Below, piece by piece: positions 19,195-29,014 of a DNA stretch of 64,000 nucleotides (position 1 is the first letter of the stretch; each line of letters opens with the position of its first letter). The stretch is taken from assembly GCA_030435675.1 (NCBI GenBank), contig CM059624.1:11494769-11558768 (forward strand), given 5' to 3'. Made by a program: the position numbers and the translations under genes. The notes beneath the pieces were generated by a model that had not been told where the DNA came from, ran no database searches, and saw only the letters and a list, made by a program, of their open reading frames with translations. The DNA comes from Steinernema hermaphroditum. Taxonomy: Eukaryota; Nematoda; Chromadorea; Rhabditida; Steinernematidae.

Positions 19195-20506
19195 TTGAGC
19201 AGAAACTCTCAATCGGATGACATCGAAAAATACGCTATTTGCTCTGATGGGTGTCTCACCTGCAGAACGAATGTCTTCAGGCGTGGGAGGCCCACAAATT
19301 CAATCGATTTACCAATCAAATTTCAAAAGAGTCTCTTCGACTATTTTCATGGAAGAAAATCGGCTGGTGGACACAGAGGAGCCAGACCCACCCTGCATAA
19401 ACTAGGACCCTATTTTTGGTCATCTATGAACCACGACGTACATCAATGGTGTCGAGAATGTTCGGTCTGTGAAGCGACGAGCCGAGCCCCAGTGGCAATC
19501 GATATATTTTAAACATTCTTGATCTTTTTACGAAATTTGTTGTTTCTGTCCCGCTGAAGGAATACACTTCGGTTACGGTAGCACGTACCGTCATGAATCA
19601 CCTCGTATTGGTGTTCGGCTCCCCAGGAGAGATGAGATCTTCTCCGATAACGCTAGCTATCTTACTTAAGGAATTTTTATTACTTTAATTACGATTACTT
19701 TAAGGAATTTTGCGATACTGAAGATAGAAAAGATCTTCCCGGTGCCTTGGTATCACCAAGGCAACGGAGCAGTCGAGAGAACCTTTAGAACATTCAACCT
19801 CATGCTCCGAAAATCGATCAACTCAACCCACTCAGATGTGGACCTGATGTTACCGTATATAGCGTGGTGTTACAACACAACAGTCCAGAGCACAACGGGC
19901 GAAACTCTCTTCTATCTCATATTCGGGCGTGATCCTTCATTTCCCTGGATCACATTTTAAATGCTAAAGCGCGCAAAGTGTTCACTGGCTCCGAAGTGAG
20001 CACTTTTCGAAGGGAGCTGACATTATCAATTATAGACGCCTGCAAGGCGGCGAACCTGCACTTTGAGGGCGAACGCGCCAAGTCAAAGGAAAGATATGAC
20101 AGATCGGCGGCGCCAAGTTCCATCCAGCCGGGAGATCGTGTCTTCCTAAGCAACAAAAAATCGACTCCGGGTCTATCGAAAACCCTGAAATGGGTTGTTC
20201 CGTGTTGTGAAACTTGAGGATCCATGTGCGTTTATTGTAAACTGCGAAGCCCCTCAGAGCAACCCAAGAGGGGTTCAACTTAATCAGTTGAAGATCTTTA
20301 GAGAGGCGAGCGGCCCCGCGGCGACACATAAACATTCGGCGCCCGACGGTCGCGATGTTTTGTCTGACGATCGCCCGATCGGGCGGAGTGAAGGGACAGA
20401 GGTGACCGGCGAGCAGAAAAGGCAGACGCCCCCTCGTCCACCGTGCCGCTATAACCTCCGCTCGCGGAGCTTTGATAGCGCAATTTCGGCACGTTGCCCT
20501 GTCTAA
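19195..20506 (+). pseudogene. Ty3/gypsy-type LTR retrotransposon integrase region, broken
   Basis: Successive fragments in different frames match the 3' part of a retroelement pol gene. At 19195-19510 there is an H2C2 zinc-binding module (GHRGARPTLHKLGPYFWSSM and WCRECSVCE). At 19510-19700 there are pieces of the integrase core, interrupted by stops. At 19742-19960 is the late core (YHQGNGAVERTFRTFN, carrying the catalytic Glu region). At 19978-20506 is the C-terminal basic and Arg-rich region (GDRVFLSNKKS, CRYNLRSRSF). Frameshifts and a short AT-rich insertion near 19680 show it cannot make a working enzyme. No reverse transcriptase, protease or gag sequence is visible, so it is a 3' fragment. 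Confidence 0.8.
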
Positions 20507-20592
20507 GGAGTCACCACTCGACTCGACGTGCACCTTCTGCCTCTCCGCCTTGCACCCTCGTGTTCGCGACAAACTCCTTTCGCGTCAAACTT

Positions 20593-20629
20593 GTGAGTAC
20601 CGAAAAATCCTAGCCTTCCCCACTTTCAG
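20593..20629 (+). other. Probable 5'-UTR intron or trans-splice acceptor before the helicase start
   Basis: A donor-like gtgagt at 20593 and the acceptor ccccactttcag ending at 20629 lie immediately before the helicase ATG at 20630. A 37-nt intron fits the size class of this genome. Alternatively only the acceptor is used, for spliced-leader addition. Confidence 0.5.
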
Positions 20630-23617
20630 ATGTCGAAAAAGCGTGACGCTAACCCAGGTGGAGGGCCCGGACGTGAGAAAGGGCACCGTCCACCCAACCG
20701 TCCCAACACCAATCCTGGCTGGAGACGCAACGCGGACACCGCGAAACTTACTCCTGTTCCGGAGAATATCCGACAGACCGATCGAGATTATCAGATAATC
20801 CAGATCGGGTACAAGCACTGTGTGGCTTGTCCCACCCCCGCAGGTACTGCGCCCCTTATCATTTCTCTGTTTTTCTCGACCAACAACCTTATCGATTGGG
20901 GAGACTTCATTCCTCAACCATTGGCGATAGGTGACTGCTTTAAGCTCAAAACCTATGAGCTCCTTACAAACCAAGGAAAGCTTCTCCCGCTGCAGGAGAC
21001 CTTTGAGGACCTGCAGGCGGCCTACGCGAAGGACGAGAACAGGGTCATCGCTAACGCCAAAGCCCTAAAGCTACGCATGACCTCACTGGTCAAGCGTGAG
21101 CAGCGCCCGGCCATCACGGACACCGTCCAGCTCAGAAGGCGCGGCGGGCAAGTCGGTGCGCAGGTCTTTGTGGACGGGGAGTCCATCTCCCTGGCTGTAA
21201 GAGAACCTCGCATCGACGGTGCTACGAGGATGGCGGAGGGCTGCTGCGTGAGCGCCTGGGTGGGAGTGATCCCAGAGGACATGGTCAAAGGCGTCCATTA
21301 TGCCCTGCCGCACTCCTACCCAGAGTTCAAGGCGGCCCCGAAGATAGGCAATCGGGCTCCGAGAGTTTTGATCCTGAACATTGGCCCGATTCGCCCCTTC
21401 CCGCTTGACCCGGTTACCGGCAACCTAACTCAGAAAGCGGTCACAGCGCGCCTCCGCGAACACAAAGACTGGTTGGCCCTAGTGGCCAGCGTTGTCCAAA
21501 TGCGGAGCTGTCGGGAGAATGAGCGCGCTGGTGGGAAGGCGCTTCTCACTCCGACAGATACTCCATGGGAGTATCAGGTCTCGCTTGCCAAGCCCGAACC
21601 GAAGAACCTCAGGTTCCGGATGAAGCAGTGGAAGAAGAACATCCTGGTCCAGATAGGGAAGTTCGAGGGCCTGCCAATCTCCACAGCCTGGGAGACCTCT
21701 GACTTGAAGATCTCCACCGAGCCGGAAAACGAAGGTGCCATCACCCTGCGCATCCGGTTGGAGGACCCGGACAGCCAGCGCCGCGTCAAGAGGCTCCTCC
21801 CTCAGCTCTTCAAGCATGCGCAATGCCCACCTGAGCCAGACTACGAAAGTCTGGTCCTTGAGGAAGACGTCGAGGAAGAGCTGCTCACTGATGAGCAACT
21901 CCTGGCCACCCCAACTCGGGAGGAACTGGAGATGATGACCGCCGACACAGCGAACCTAAATCTTAACCTTTGGATTCAACCATCCACCCTTCACACAGGT
22001 CAGGAACATGTAATAAAGGTCTTTAAGGGGTCCGGAATTCTCGAAAGTTTCATGCGTCAAGATACCCGTGCAAAAATCCTGAAAGCCCTCTTTGGCAATG
22101 GCACGAAAGTGGCTGGGGAACGCGACGTCCAAGGAAACCTTCCCACCCTCTCCGCCCTTAACGAAGGCCAGAAGAAGGCGGCGGAAGCCTTCATTCTCTC
22201 TGATGAGCCCGTCCACTATGTGCAAGCTCCGGCAGGCACTGACAAAACGAGGATGATTGCCGCGACAGTAGGATGCCTACACTCTCAGCCACGCACCTCA
22301 GCAAAGGGGATCGTCATTACCGCGACGACGAACAACTCCGTGCTTAACGTGCTTCAGGCCCTAATGAAGGAATCCCTCTCCACGGCGAAGATCCTCTTCA
22401 TCCAAAGCGATCTGGAGGACCGCCGAACCCGAGAAGACGAAAGACGTCCCGAGGACATCTACAAGGTCGTGGAATACGCGAGACAACTGGCAGACAGCCC
22501 ACTGGTGAAGGGTCCGGAACGTCAGCTCCTCCAGCGCTATGTCGATGCCAAAGAAGCAGGAATACGCTCCATGCTGGAGGCGGATGCCGTGAGTTTGGTT
22601 ATCCGCCTATGTAGGCCGGACATCATCGTGGCCACCATGGGCATGGTCCAGGCGCATTGCAAGACAATTAGCCCTCGGGCTAATTACCTCCTGATCGATG
22701 AGGCCGGACAGATGTCCGTAGCCCAATGCGCAGCCTTGGTAGCAACGTACGCGAAGCTGGAAAAACTCCTGATCACAGGAGACATCTACCAGCTTCCCGC
22801 GTACAACCATCGGCTGAAGGGTGACGTGCTAAGCGGAGGCCTCGAATCTGTCATTACGGCAGTTAACCGCAGGCAGACCGTCCCCTCCAAAACTCTCTCG
22901 GTGGCCTACAGGGCGCACCCAGCACTCACTGAGCTGCAGTCCGCACTTTATAACGGGCAGCTCGTGAGCGCTCTGAAGCCAGAGGACCGCTCGCTCCTCG
23001 CTTCTGTGGCATGGCCACTCCCTAACCCGAGCATTCCTCTGGTGGTTATTGACACCCCTTGTGACCACCAGGTGGCGTCATGGGGTTCCCGTTGCAACAA
23101 GCAGCAGGAGCAGCGGGCTTTCGAGCTCGCAACCGCTTTGCGCAAGGCGCTGCCCTTAACGAAAATAACCGTCCTCTGCTATTACACAGCGGCCAAGATG
23201 ATTCTGGAGGAGAAGATGGCCTCACTCGATGTGCGGGTCACCACCGTTGACGGTTTCCAGGGACGCGAGGAAGACGTCATCATCGTCGTCACCACACGAA
23301 CCTCGAGCATCGCCGAAGAAGGCGGCATCGTCTGTGCTTCCGGCCCCTCCGACGACGATTTCCTCCTCAGCGACGAAAGGGCGGTGGTGTCCCTAACCTG
23401 TGCCCGTGAGGGCCTATTCATTCTGGGCGAAGTGAACTTCCTCATGGCCGGCGAGAAGTGGGCCACGTTCCTCCGACAAGCGGCCGCAAGGACTCACTTC
23501 GTCACCGAAGACTACGCCAAGCAACTGGCGGAGGCAGGTCGAGTGAACTGCGCTCGAATCAAGGCCTTCACCTCGCTCTCGTCCTTCCAAAAGGAACCAG
23601 AGGACATGGAGTGCTAA
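20630..23617 (+). CDS. Superfamily 1 (UPF1/DNA2-NAM7-like) helicase, intronless, 995 aa
   Basis: One long frame from ATG 20630 to TAA 23617. The N-terminal ~500 residues have no domain I recognise; they begin MSKKRDANPGGGPGREKGH and include a Glu-rich linker near residue 420. The C-terminal half has ordered SF1 helicase motifs: motif I at 533-540 reads APAGTDKT, motif II is DEAGQ at 690-694, motif III is LLITGDIYQLPA, the motif V region is TTVDGFQGREEDVIIV around 873, and motif VI is VSLTCAREGLFILG. This is the AAA_11/AAA_12 arrangement of UPF1-like RNA/DNA helicases. The Walker A glycine before the lysine is Asp. The coding sequence is GC-richer than the neighbours and lacks introns, consistent with retrotransposition or horizontal or mobile origin. 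Its neighbours suggest a mobile context. Confidence 0.85.
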   Translation: MSKKRDANPGGGPGREKGHRPPNRPNTNPGWRRNADTAKLTPVPENIRQTDRDYQIIQIGYKHCVACPTPAGTAPLIISLFFSTNNLIDWGDFIPQPLAIGDCFKLKTYELLTNQGKLLPLQETFEDLQAAYAKDENRVIANAKALKLRMTSLVKREQRPAITDTVQLRRRGGQVGAQVFVDGESISLAVREPRIDGATRMAEGCCVSAWVGVIPEDMVKGVHYALPHSYPEFKAAPKIGNRAPRVLILNIGPIRPFPLDPVTGNLTQKAVTARLREHKDWLALVASVVQMRSCRENERAGGKALLTPTDTPWEYQVSLAKPEPKNLRFRMKQWKKNILVQIGKFEGLPISTAWETSDLKISTEPENEGAITLRIRLEDPDSQRRVKRLLPQLFKHAQCPPEPDYESLVLEEDVEEELLTDEQLLATPTREELEMMTADTANLNLNLWIQPSTLHTGQEHVIKVFKGSGILESFMRQDTRAKILKALFGNGTKVAGERDVQGNLPTLSALNEGQKKAAEAFILSDEPVHYVQAPAGTDKTRMIAATVGCLHSQPRTSAKGIVITATTNNSVLNVLQALMKESLSTAKILFIQSDLEDRRTREDERRPEDIYKVVEYARQLADSPLVKGPERQLLQRYVDAKEAGIRSMLEADAVSLVIRLCRPDIIVATMGMVQAHCKTISPRANYLLIDEAGQMSVAQCAALVATYAKLEKLLITGDIYQLPAYNHRLKGDVLSGGLESVITAVNRRQTVPSKTLSVAYRAHPALTELQSALYNGQLVSALKPEDRSLLASVAWPLPNPSIPLVVIDTPCDHQVASWGSRCNKQQEQRAFELATALRKALPLTKITVLCYYTAAKMILEEKMASLDVRVTTVDGFQGREEDVIIVVTTRTSSIAEEGGIVCASGPSDDDFLLSDERAVVSLTCAREGLFILGEVNFLMAGEKWATFLRQAAARTHFVTEDYAKQLAEAGRVNCARIKAFTSLSSFQKEPEDMEC

Positions 23618-23689
23618 TTGCAGATGCTGCAAACTTTAAAAATTGTCTCTTTTCTCTCTCTCTCTCTAGATTCCGCGCCCTCTCCCGCG

Positions 23690-24097
23690 ATGCCCCCCTA
23701 CCGGGAGCGGTTGACGGAAGCCGCCTGCGCCGGACGCCGGCATCACTTGGCACTTGCTCCAACCATACATAGGTCGCTGCTACGCCCCTGTTTCAATCTC
23801 GACGGATACTGTCCCCACTACCATCCTCAAGCGTTCGCCCTCTACGGCGCCAACTACGTTCCTCAGAACGTCACGGCCGAGACAGTAGAGCCTGTAGGTG
23901 CGCACCGCTTCGCGATTCTCAGGCCCCCAACGGCGATCCGCACCCTCACAGAGACAGCCGAACTTTATGGCTGGAGGCGCGCGTTTCGCGGTGCGGTGGT
24001 GCACCTCCGTGAGCACTTCGGCCTGCGCGAGCAGATCTATCTTGATCGCGACAACCCTAGCAGTAACACCTGCGCAATCACACCCAGTCCATTCTAA
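23690..24097 (+). CDS. Second ORF downstream of the helicase, 135 aa, hypothetical
   Basis: ATG 23690 to TAA 24097, 72 bases after the helicase stop. The gap contains a strong pyrimidine tract and acceptor (tttctctctctctctctag, ending 23669), as in intercistronic regions of nematode operons processed by trans-splicing. The product starts MPPYRERLTEAACAGRRHHL, includes NLDGYCPHYHPQAFALYGAN, and ends after an Arg/Glu-rich stretch (GWRRAFRGAVVHLREHFGLR). Base composition matches the helicase rather than the flanking genes. No known domain. The shared orientation, spacing and composition suggest the two ORFs travel or function together. Confidence 0.55.
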   Translation: MPPYRERLTEAACAGRRHHLALAPTIHRSLLRPCFNLDGYCPHYHPQAFALYGANYVPQNVTAETVEPVGAHRFAILRPPTAIRTLTETAELYGWRRAFRGAVVHLREHFGLREQIYLDRDNPSSNTCAITPSPF

Positions 24098-24101
24098 TTC
24101 T

Positions 24102-24134
24102 TTCGTGTACGGAACAGTACTGTAGTACTGGGCC
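24102..24134 (+). repeat. Direct repeat, right copy
   Basis: Contains tactgtagtactgggcc preceded by tttcgtgtacgga. It pairs with the left copy at 19032-19064. Confidence 0.75.
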
Positions 24135-24328
24135 TTCCTCGTTTTCTAGAGGCTGAAGTTCCTGTCACCGTTGGTTTTCGGTCGCAGTTTCGGAGGATCA
24201 CTGCTGACAGAAAAAATGTGGTTTTCGTCTGTTCAACTCTCCGAAGCACCTGACGTCTACCTGACCCTAGACGTCTACAGACCTCTCCGGCTGAGTGTCT
24301 GGGTCCCTGTCGTTCAGTTTTGCTGAAC

Positions 24329-24960
24329 ATGATCATACGAACGGTCGTCTTCTGCGCTGTGCTCATCTCGGCAGCGAGTCCGCTCTTCTCCGACGACGTC
24401 CAATGCGAACATAACCCTGAGATCCGTAAGTTCTCTTCTTTGTCTTTTATTTGTGTCTAATCGAATCCCTTTCAGAAAACGTTCGATTCGCGTTCCGGAA
24501 GATCTCCAACAAGACATGCTTCAACTCGACCATCCCGTGCGCCGTCTGCGGAATGGAGCTGATGAACACTCTGACGAAACGACCGACGGCGACTCATGCG
24601 ATCGCTAAGTGCGGACAGCACGCCTCCTTTATGCTAGGAGCAGTGCTGCAGGAGTGCATCGATCGGTGCGCCGACGAATCGGGCGACGCAAAGAAGAAGA
24701 TGCACAGTATCAGAAAACGGTCACTTCAAGTGACTTCACAGAAGACGGTGGATGACCTGATGCACTACCAAGTGATAAACTTCAACGTCCCTCTCTACGG
24801 CTACATGAATACGATAAACGTCACGAATCTGGAGAAATTCTTGAAGATGCAGATCGATGTGAGTTGAAGCATGCCGGAGGAATGTTCTAATAACGCTTAT
24901 TTGTAGATCAAGGCTCAGAAAGACGTCGATAAGTTGCGGAATTACATGGAACATAAATAG
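24329..24960 (+). CDS. Secreted cysteine-containing protein, 177 aa
   Basis: Three exons: 24329-24425, 24476-24858 and 24907-24960 (stop TAG), with introns of 48-50 nt in phase. The signal peptide MIIRTVVFCAVLISAASPLF is followed by a mature region with eight cysteines concentrated in its first half, for example KTCFNSTIPCAVCGMELM and LQECIDRCADE, and potential N-glycosylation sites (NKT, NST, NVT). The C-terminal half is Lys-rich and helical-looking (VTNLEKFLKMQIDIKAQKDV). I do not recognise the family. The cysteine pattern is not clearly saposin or TIL. It lies just outside the right direct repeat. Confidence 0.75.
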
Positions 24961-25203
24961 TAATGTTTACTCGCTGATTGTTGCTCTGGTCCTTGTGTTT
25001 TAAATTCTCATTTTAAATTAACACGCACACCCTCATGTCTTGCAGCAATGCCTGCGAAATCTTCCCGAAAGACTTCCAAGGAGTTTTTTTCGTGGTGGAC
25101 TCCCACTTATTCTCAGACGTCTCTCTCTCAAAAGTGAATTTCAGTCGTTCCTAACTTTCTTGCAAATTTGTTCCGCCGACCGGTCGGTCGGTCGGTTGCA
25201 AGC

Positions 25204-25553
25204 ATGTTCACGTGGCGATTCTGGGTTCTGCTAGGCGTGTTGTTCGCACTTCAAGCCTCTAGAATTGAAGCGTACTGCCATCACTGCGGATATCCTTGTC
25301 ACTATGGATATTGTTACGATCACTGTAAGTGCCACTCTCTTATTGTTCGAATCTGGCGACTTTAGGGACTGCTGGAGACATCGTCATCGCCTCTGTGGTG
25401 TTCGTCATCATCTTTGTCTCGATTATCATTTCCATTGTGGCCGCATGCTGTATGAGGTGCTGTTCCATGTGCTGCAAGAGGGCTGTCCACGTGCCAAACG
25501 GAGCAATCGAAGCGACGCCCCACCAGATGGAGCCCTATGTGATCATTGCTTGA
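25204..25553 (+). CDS. Small type I membrane protein with Cys/His/Tyr-rich ectodomain, 102 aa
   Basis: Exons 25204-25324 and 25366-25553, with a 41-nt intron. The signal peptide (MFTWRFWVLLGVLFALQ) leads to a short ectodomain YCHHCGYPCHYGYCYDH. A strong transmembrane helix follows (IVIASVVFVIIFVSIIIS), then a juxtamembrane palmitoylation-type cluster ACCMRCCSMCCKR and a short tail. The layout resembles Shisa-like or CYYR-type small adaptors, but no specific family is assigned. An aataaa signal follows at about 25564. Confidence 0.75.
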
Positions 25554-25759
25554 CATGTGGAAATAATAAAAGATTTTTGGAAAACTGACAGGCCCATACT
25601 AATAATTCCACGTGAAAACATTTCGACGACAGGTGGTCGCCAAGTATTGCGAAACAATACGGAAATATTGCGAAAAAAGATCAACAAAGAAGCATTAGTT
25701 TTCACAGCGAAGCCTACCATTTAAGAACACTTAGGTGACAAGTAGCTGAAAAACCAAAA

Positions 25760-26098
25760 ATGAAGTTTTCTTCCATCACCAAGATCTTCTCGTCGAAAAC
25801 GAAGCGCAGTTACAACATGGAACCCAGAGCTACAGTATCAGAGCTTCCTTCCATCGATCACCAAGCTTCTGACGGACACAGGAAAGGATCAAGACTTAGC
25901 CGCAGCAATGCATTCATCAGACGATCTTTCGTGCGTCTCAGCAGACGATCTGGATCGTATTCTGTAACCTCTTCGGATGAATCCATCGAAGAAGCCTGCG
26001 AAGCCCTTCAAACCATCTTGGAGATGTACTTCTTGGACAAGCAGACCATGGACACCCTTTACCGAAAAATGCTCGAAAGAGCTCATGAGCAGAAGTAG
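25760..26098 (+). CDS. Basic hypothetical protein, 112 aa, single exon
   Basis: ATG 25760 to TAG 26098, followed by an aataaa at about 26119. The N-terminal two thirds are Ser/Arg/Lys-rich (MKFSSITKIFSSKTKRSY, RRSFVRLSRRSGSYSV). The last third is an acidic amphipathic helix (SIEEACEALQTILEMYFLDK). There is no signal peptide. Unrecognised. The coherent composition, polyadenylation signal and isolated position support a real gene. Confidence 0.55.
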   Translation: MKFSSITKIFSSKTKRSYNMEPRATVSELPSIDHQASDGHRKGSRLSRSNAFIRRSFVRLSRRSGSYSVTSSDESIEEACEALQTILEMYFLDKQTMDTLYRKMLERAHEQK

Positions 26099-26527
26099 TT
26101 ACTGTGCTTTTCTTTGGTAATAAAAGGGTGATTCTTCGTTTGTTACTAGGAAACACTTAAGGTACTGTAAGGCTTTGTTTGTAAAATTAGGGTTACCAGG
26201 ATTAATATATTCCCATGAGTCTACATCGCCAGGTCGAACCGTTTCCTTTTCCTAGTTCCTAATTCAAAAAGATGGTCTGCATGACAAGTTGAAAGGGCCC
26301 ATGTACGGTAGGCGTTCACAGTGGCCTAAAGATCCGTACACGGGAATCATTTACGACGTTTTTTGGACTCATTACGGTTGTTCAATTTCGACGCAATTTT
26401 CTCAAAAGAGCGTATCCCTCGCACCACTTTTCTGTCTGGACATACAGTTTATTTGGTCCGGCAGCTACCATTACTGTGCTCGCGCGCTCTAATTTCGCTT
26501 CTTCATGACGCTCCTCTTGTTTCAGTC

Positions 26528-27990
26528 ATGTACACTCGAAAATGGGATCTTCGCGCGAAGGGCGCCGTCGCCGACCCGAATGCTTCGACAAGCGGCACGC
26601 CGACCACTCCGGCACCATCCACCCCAGTTCCGGCGGACTCATCGAAGAGCGGCGACCCGGCCGAGTTCCCGGAGTTGTCGCGTACGCGACGCCGCCAGCA
26701 GTTCCAGGAGAACGCAGGACTGGAGGAAAGCAGCGGCGAGTTAAGCCTGGAGCTGCCGGATCTGGGCAACAAGTCGTGGGTAGAGCTGGTCACTGAAGAC
26801 GAGGAGTTTCTCGCGGCTGCAGAGCGAGCAGCGGCGGAACAAGAAGCTGCGGAGCGGGAAGAGCGAAAGCGCCGTCGAAAGGGCGCACCAAAGAAGGCCG
26901 ATTCTACGCCTAAGTGGGTTCTGAGCAGGCGAAGCGGGAATTCATCGCCTTCGTTCCAGATTCTCCCGTTCGATTGATGTGGAAACGCGCAAAAGTGCGC
27001 GTATAGCGCGGCTGGAAGAAGAGAAGCGCCGCGTCGAGTTGGGCGACAGCCGCAAGCGCAAAATGTCGCTCTCGAGCGTTTCGGCCAGTGAAACAGATGA
27101 AGCCGGCCGCTCTCCTCGCAAGCGAGCGTCGACTAAGTACGCGTTTCTGTTGATGTTTCTGGGTTGCAGAAGTTGACTGTTTCAGGCGTGTGTCGAAAAA
27201 GATCCGGCGAAGTGATGAGACGAAGGCCGTCCGCCAAGTTCAGTCGAGGTTCGTTGCTTTCTGACTTCTTTCTCGAGGTCGACATTCAAGTTGTTGCGAG
27301 TGTGTTCCTAGCGAATAGATGCTTTGTTGATAGATCCCCCATCCCCCACAATACATTTTTTGACGAATTTATCGTTTCAGAACTCCGTCCGTTTGCTCCA
27401 GCGCCAGTGAAGATGCCCCATCAGAAACGTCCGTTTCGAGCACTACGGCCGAACCGAAACTGGGATGGTGCACAGATGAAGAGGCGCTCAAACGTCGTAC
27501 TCGCGAAATCGAGCGCGCCAAGGAGAAGCCCGTCTACGCCCGCTATTTGGCAGATATTCCTATAAAGAAGCGCGTCAAGGGAGTACACCCGCGCACCCCG
27601 AACAAGCTCATCAACTACTCCCGTCGCTCCTGGGACAATCTCGTTCGCCAATGGAAACGCGCCTTGTACGTATGGGGCGGAGAAGAGCCTAGCCACAGTT
27701 GCCGCACCTCCCGTGCCAGCTCCGTGTGCGATCAGTCAGACGCGTCGATGCCCACAGATGGGGAGGAAGTGGCCGTCGCCGCGGAGAAGATTATCAAAGC
27801 GGAGGTGATGAAGATGCCGCGACCGGAGACCGACTCGCTGGCGTCGATGCTCGGCCACTTCGAGATGGACACGAGCTCCAGCGTCTACTTCACCGCCAAC
27901 GAAGAAACGGAGAACACGCGCGTCGCCCACCAGGACAAGAGCGAGGAGAGGAAGGAGCGCGGGCCGATCGACTTCAGCCATCTCCAGTGA
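26528..27990 (+). CDS. cdl-1: Histone RNA hairpin-binding protein (SLBP)
   Basis: Binds the 3' stem-loop of replication-dependent histone mRNAs and is needed for their processing, export and translation. Exons 26528-26913, 26960-27136, 27186-27248 and 27381-27990 give 411 aa. Introns are 46, 49 and 132 nt, all phase-consistent. An acceptor (cttgtttcag) two bases before the ATG suggests trans-splicing. The RNA-binding domain (about residues 238-310) is clear: CTDEEALKRRTREIERAKEK, YLADIPIKKRVKG, HPRTPNKLINYSRRSWDNL, and RQWKRALYVWGG. It includes the TPNK motif whose threonine is phosphorylated in the family. The N-terminal half is charged and low-complexity (Ala/Glu-rich, then KSARIARLE). The C-terminal tail is acidic. 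Confidence 0.92.
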
Positions 27991-28135
27991 TCGTATACGT
28001 ATTGTTTTCGTTTGTTATAGGGCAGTGGCGCTCGTATTTATTATTTATTTTATTCGAAAATTTGCCACATGAATTGTTTGCTCCTAAACATTGCAGCTGG
28101 GTTGCATTATGCGTTTACACGAAGGAAAGTTATGA

Positions 28136-29014
28136 TTATGGATCAAATTGAAGGATGCTAATGCTGCCGTCGTTTTCATCACTGAGTCGCAGTGCTCTTG
28201 AACGACCTGCTAAAGTCCGCCGACCAAGTTCATCTGCTTTAGTCCATGTCTTCGGAATCGAAGTACATCCCGGATGCAATTGGGCAATCTGTGTTGGTGG
28301 GAATGCTAATTTTCCACGGAGTGCTGCTTCTTCGTTCAACTCTCCGTTGAAGAATCTATCAAAGTAACAGGCGACAATTTGCATCTGTAGCTTCAGATTC
28401 GAGAATCGCAAATCAATCAGCGAGAAATTGTTGGATTTTACGAAGCTGAGGAGTGATTTGTGAATATCAGTCGGCCATTCACGCGTTCCTGCTAAGTATA
28501 GTTCTTTCAAGTGGCCGTGATCGATTTGACGTGTGACGAATTCGTACCGTAACTGGCCAGAGTCGCCAAGCGACACTGCTGACAGCCGGCAACAGTCTTT
28601 AAGTCCATCAAAGACAGCATCATAGAAAGACTCTGAAGTGGACGTAACCGTGGAAACGTACAATCTGCATCCCGTTGCCAGCTTTCGAAGCATCGGCAGG
28701 ATCTGTTCTTTGAGGTGTTCGTACGATATCTGTGCGTCGTTGCCTAGAGCGTGACCAACAGATATGATCTTCACACGGTCGTATCGCGGGTCCAACACTA
28801 AGTTGAAAGGCAAGTTGACGCTCCCGTAGAATAGCGACGCTTTAATGCCTTCCGTACATGGGTCCAAGCAAACGGTTAAATCGCGCCGTCTCGTGTAGTG
28901 GAGGTGAGCTGTCGACGCCCAACGTCCGGAGAAATGAAAACTTAGCGAACAGATAGCGCTTTCCACGAGCTGGCCTACGACGTCGTTGTAGAATTTGTGG
29001 GGAAGTGAATTCAT
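28136..29014 (-). CDS. Intronless lineage-specific orphan, 292 aa
   Basis: ATG 29012-29014 to TGA/TAA at 28136 without interruption. The start MNSLPHKFYNDVVGQL is preferred over an upstream in-frame ATG at 29066-29068 because related-looking nematode orphans begin with M-D/N-S-x-P near a hydrophobic helix. Alternating helix/strand composition, no signal peptide, several cysteines, and a basic end (RRTLAGRSRALRLSDEND). It is probably a cytosolic protein of an expanded family of unknown function. Its 3' end converges on SLBP with 146 bases between stops. Confidence 0.68.
   Translation of the reverse strand: MNSLPHKFYNDVVGQLVESAICSLSFHFSGRWASTAHLHYTRRRDLTVCLDPCTEGIKASLFYGSVNLPFNLVLDPRYDRVKIISVGHALGNDAQISYEHLKEQILPMLRKLATGCRLYVSTVTSTSESFYDAVFDGLKDCCRLSAVSLGDSGQLRYEFVTRQIDHGHLKELYLAGTREWPTDIHKSLLSFVKSNNFSLIDLRFSNLKLQMQIVACYFDRFFNGELNEEAALRGKLAFPPTQIAQLHPGCTSIPKTWTKADELGRRTLAGRSRALRLSDENDGSISILQFDP

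Larger units (their letters stand above)
19032..24134. mobile_element. 5.1-kb block bounded by direct repeats, carrying integrase remnants and a helicase gene
   Basis: A ~33-base sequence around tttcgtgacggagcaatact...gggcc (19032-19064) recurs in the same orientation at 24102-24134 with three or four differences. Between the copies lie, all on the plus strand, a broken Ty3/gypsy-type integrase region, an intact SF1 helicase gene and a second ORF. Same-orientation genes within flanking direct repeats suggest a single mobile or formerly mobile unit. The repeats could be LTR remnants, insertion-associated repeats or dispersed short repeats. A shorter relative (atactgtaatactggg) occurs at 18891. 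Helicase and integrase may therefore be linked by chance. Confidence 0.4.

Noticed and set aside
20030..20572. 180-codon minus-strand ORF
   Set aside because: Antisense to the integrase C-terminal remnant.
23618..24097. Downstream small ORF as a spliced last exon of the helicase
   Set aside because: No GT donor near the helicase end joins the frames. The helicase has its own stop and the second ORF has its own ATG.
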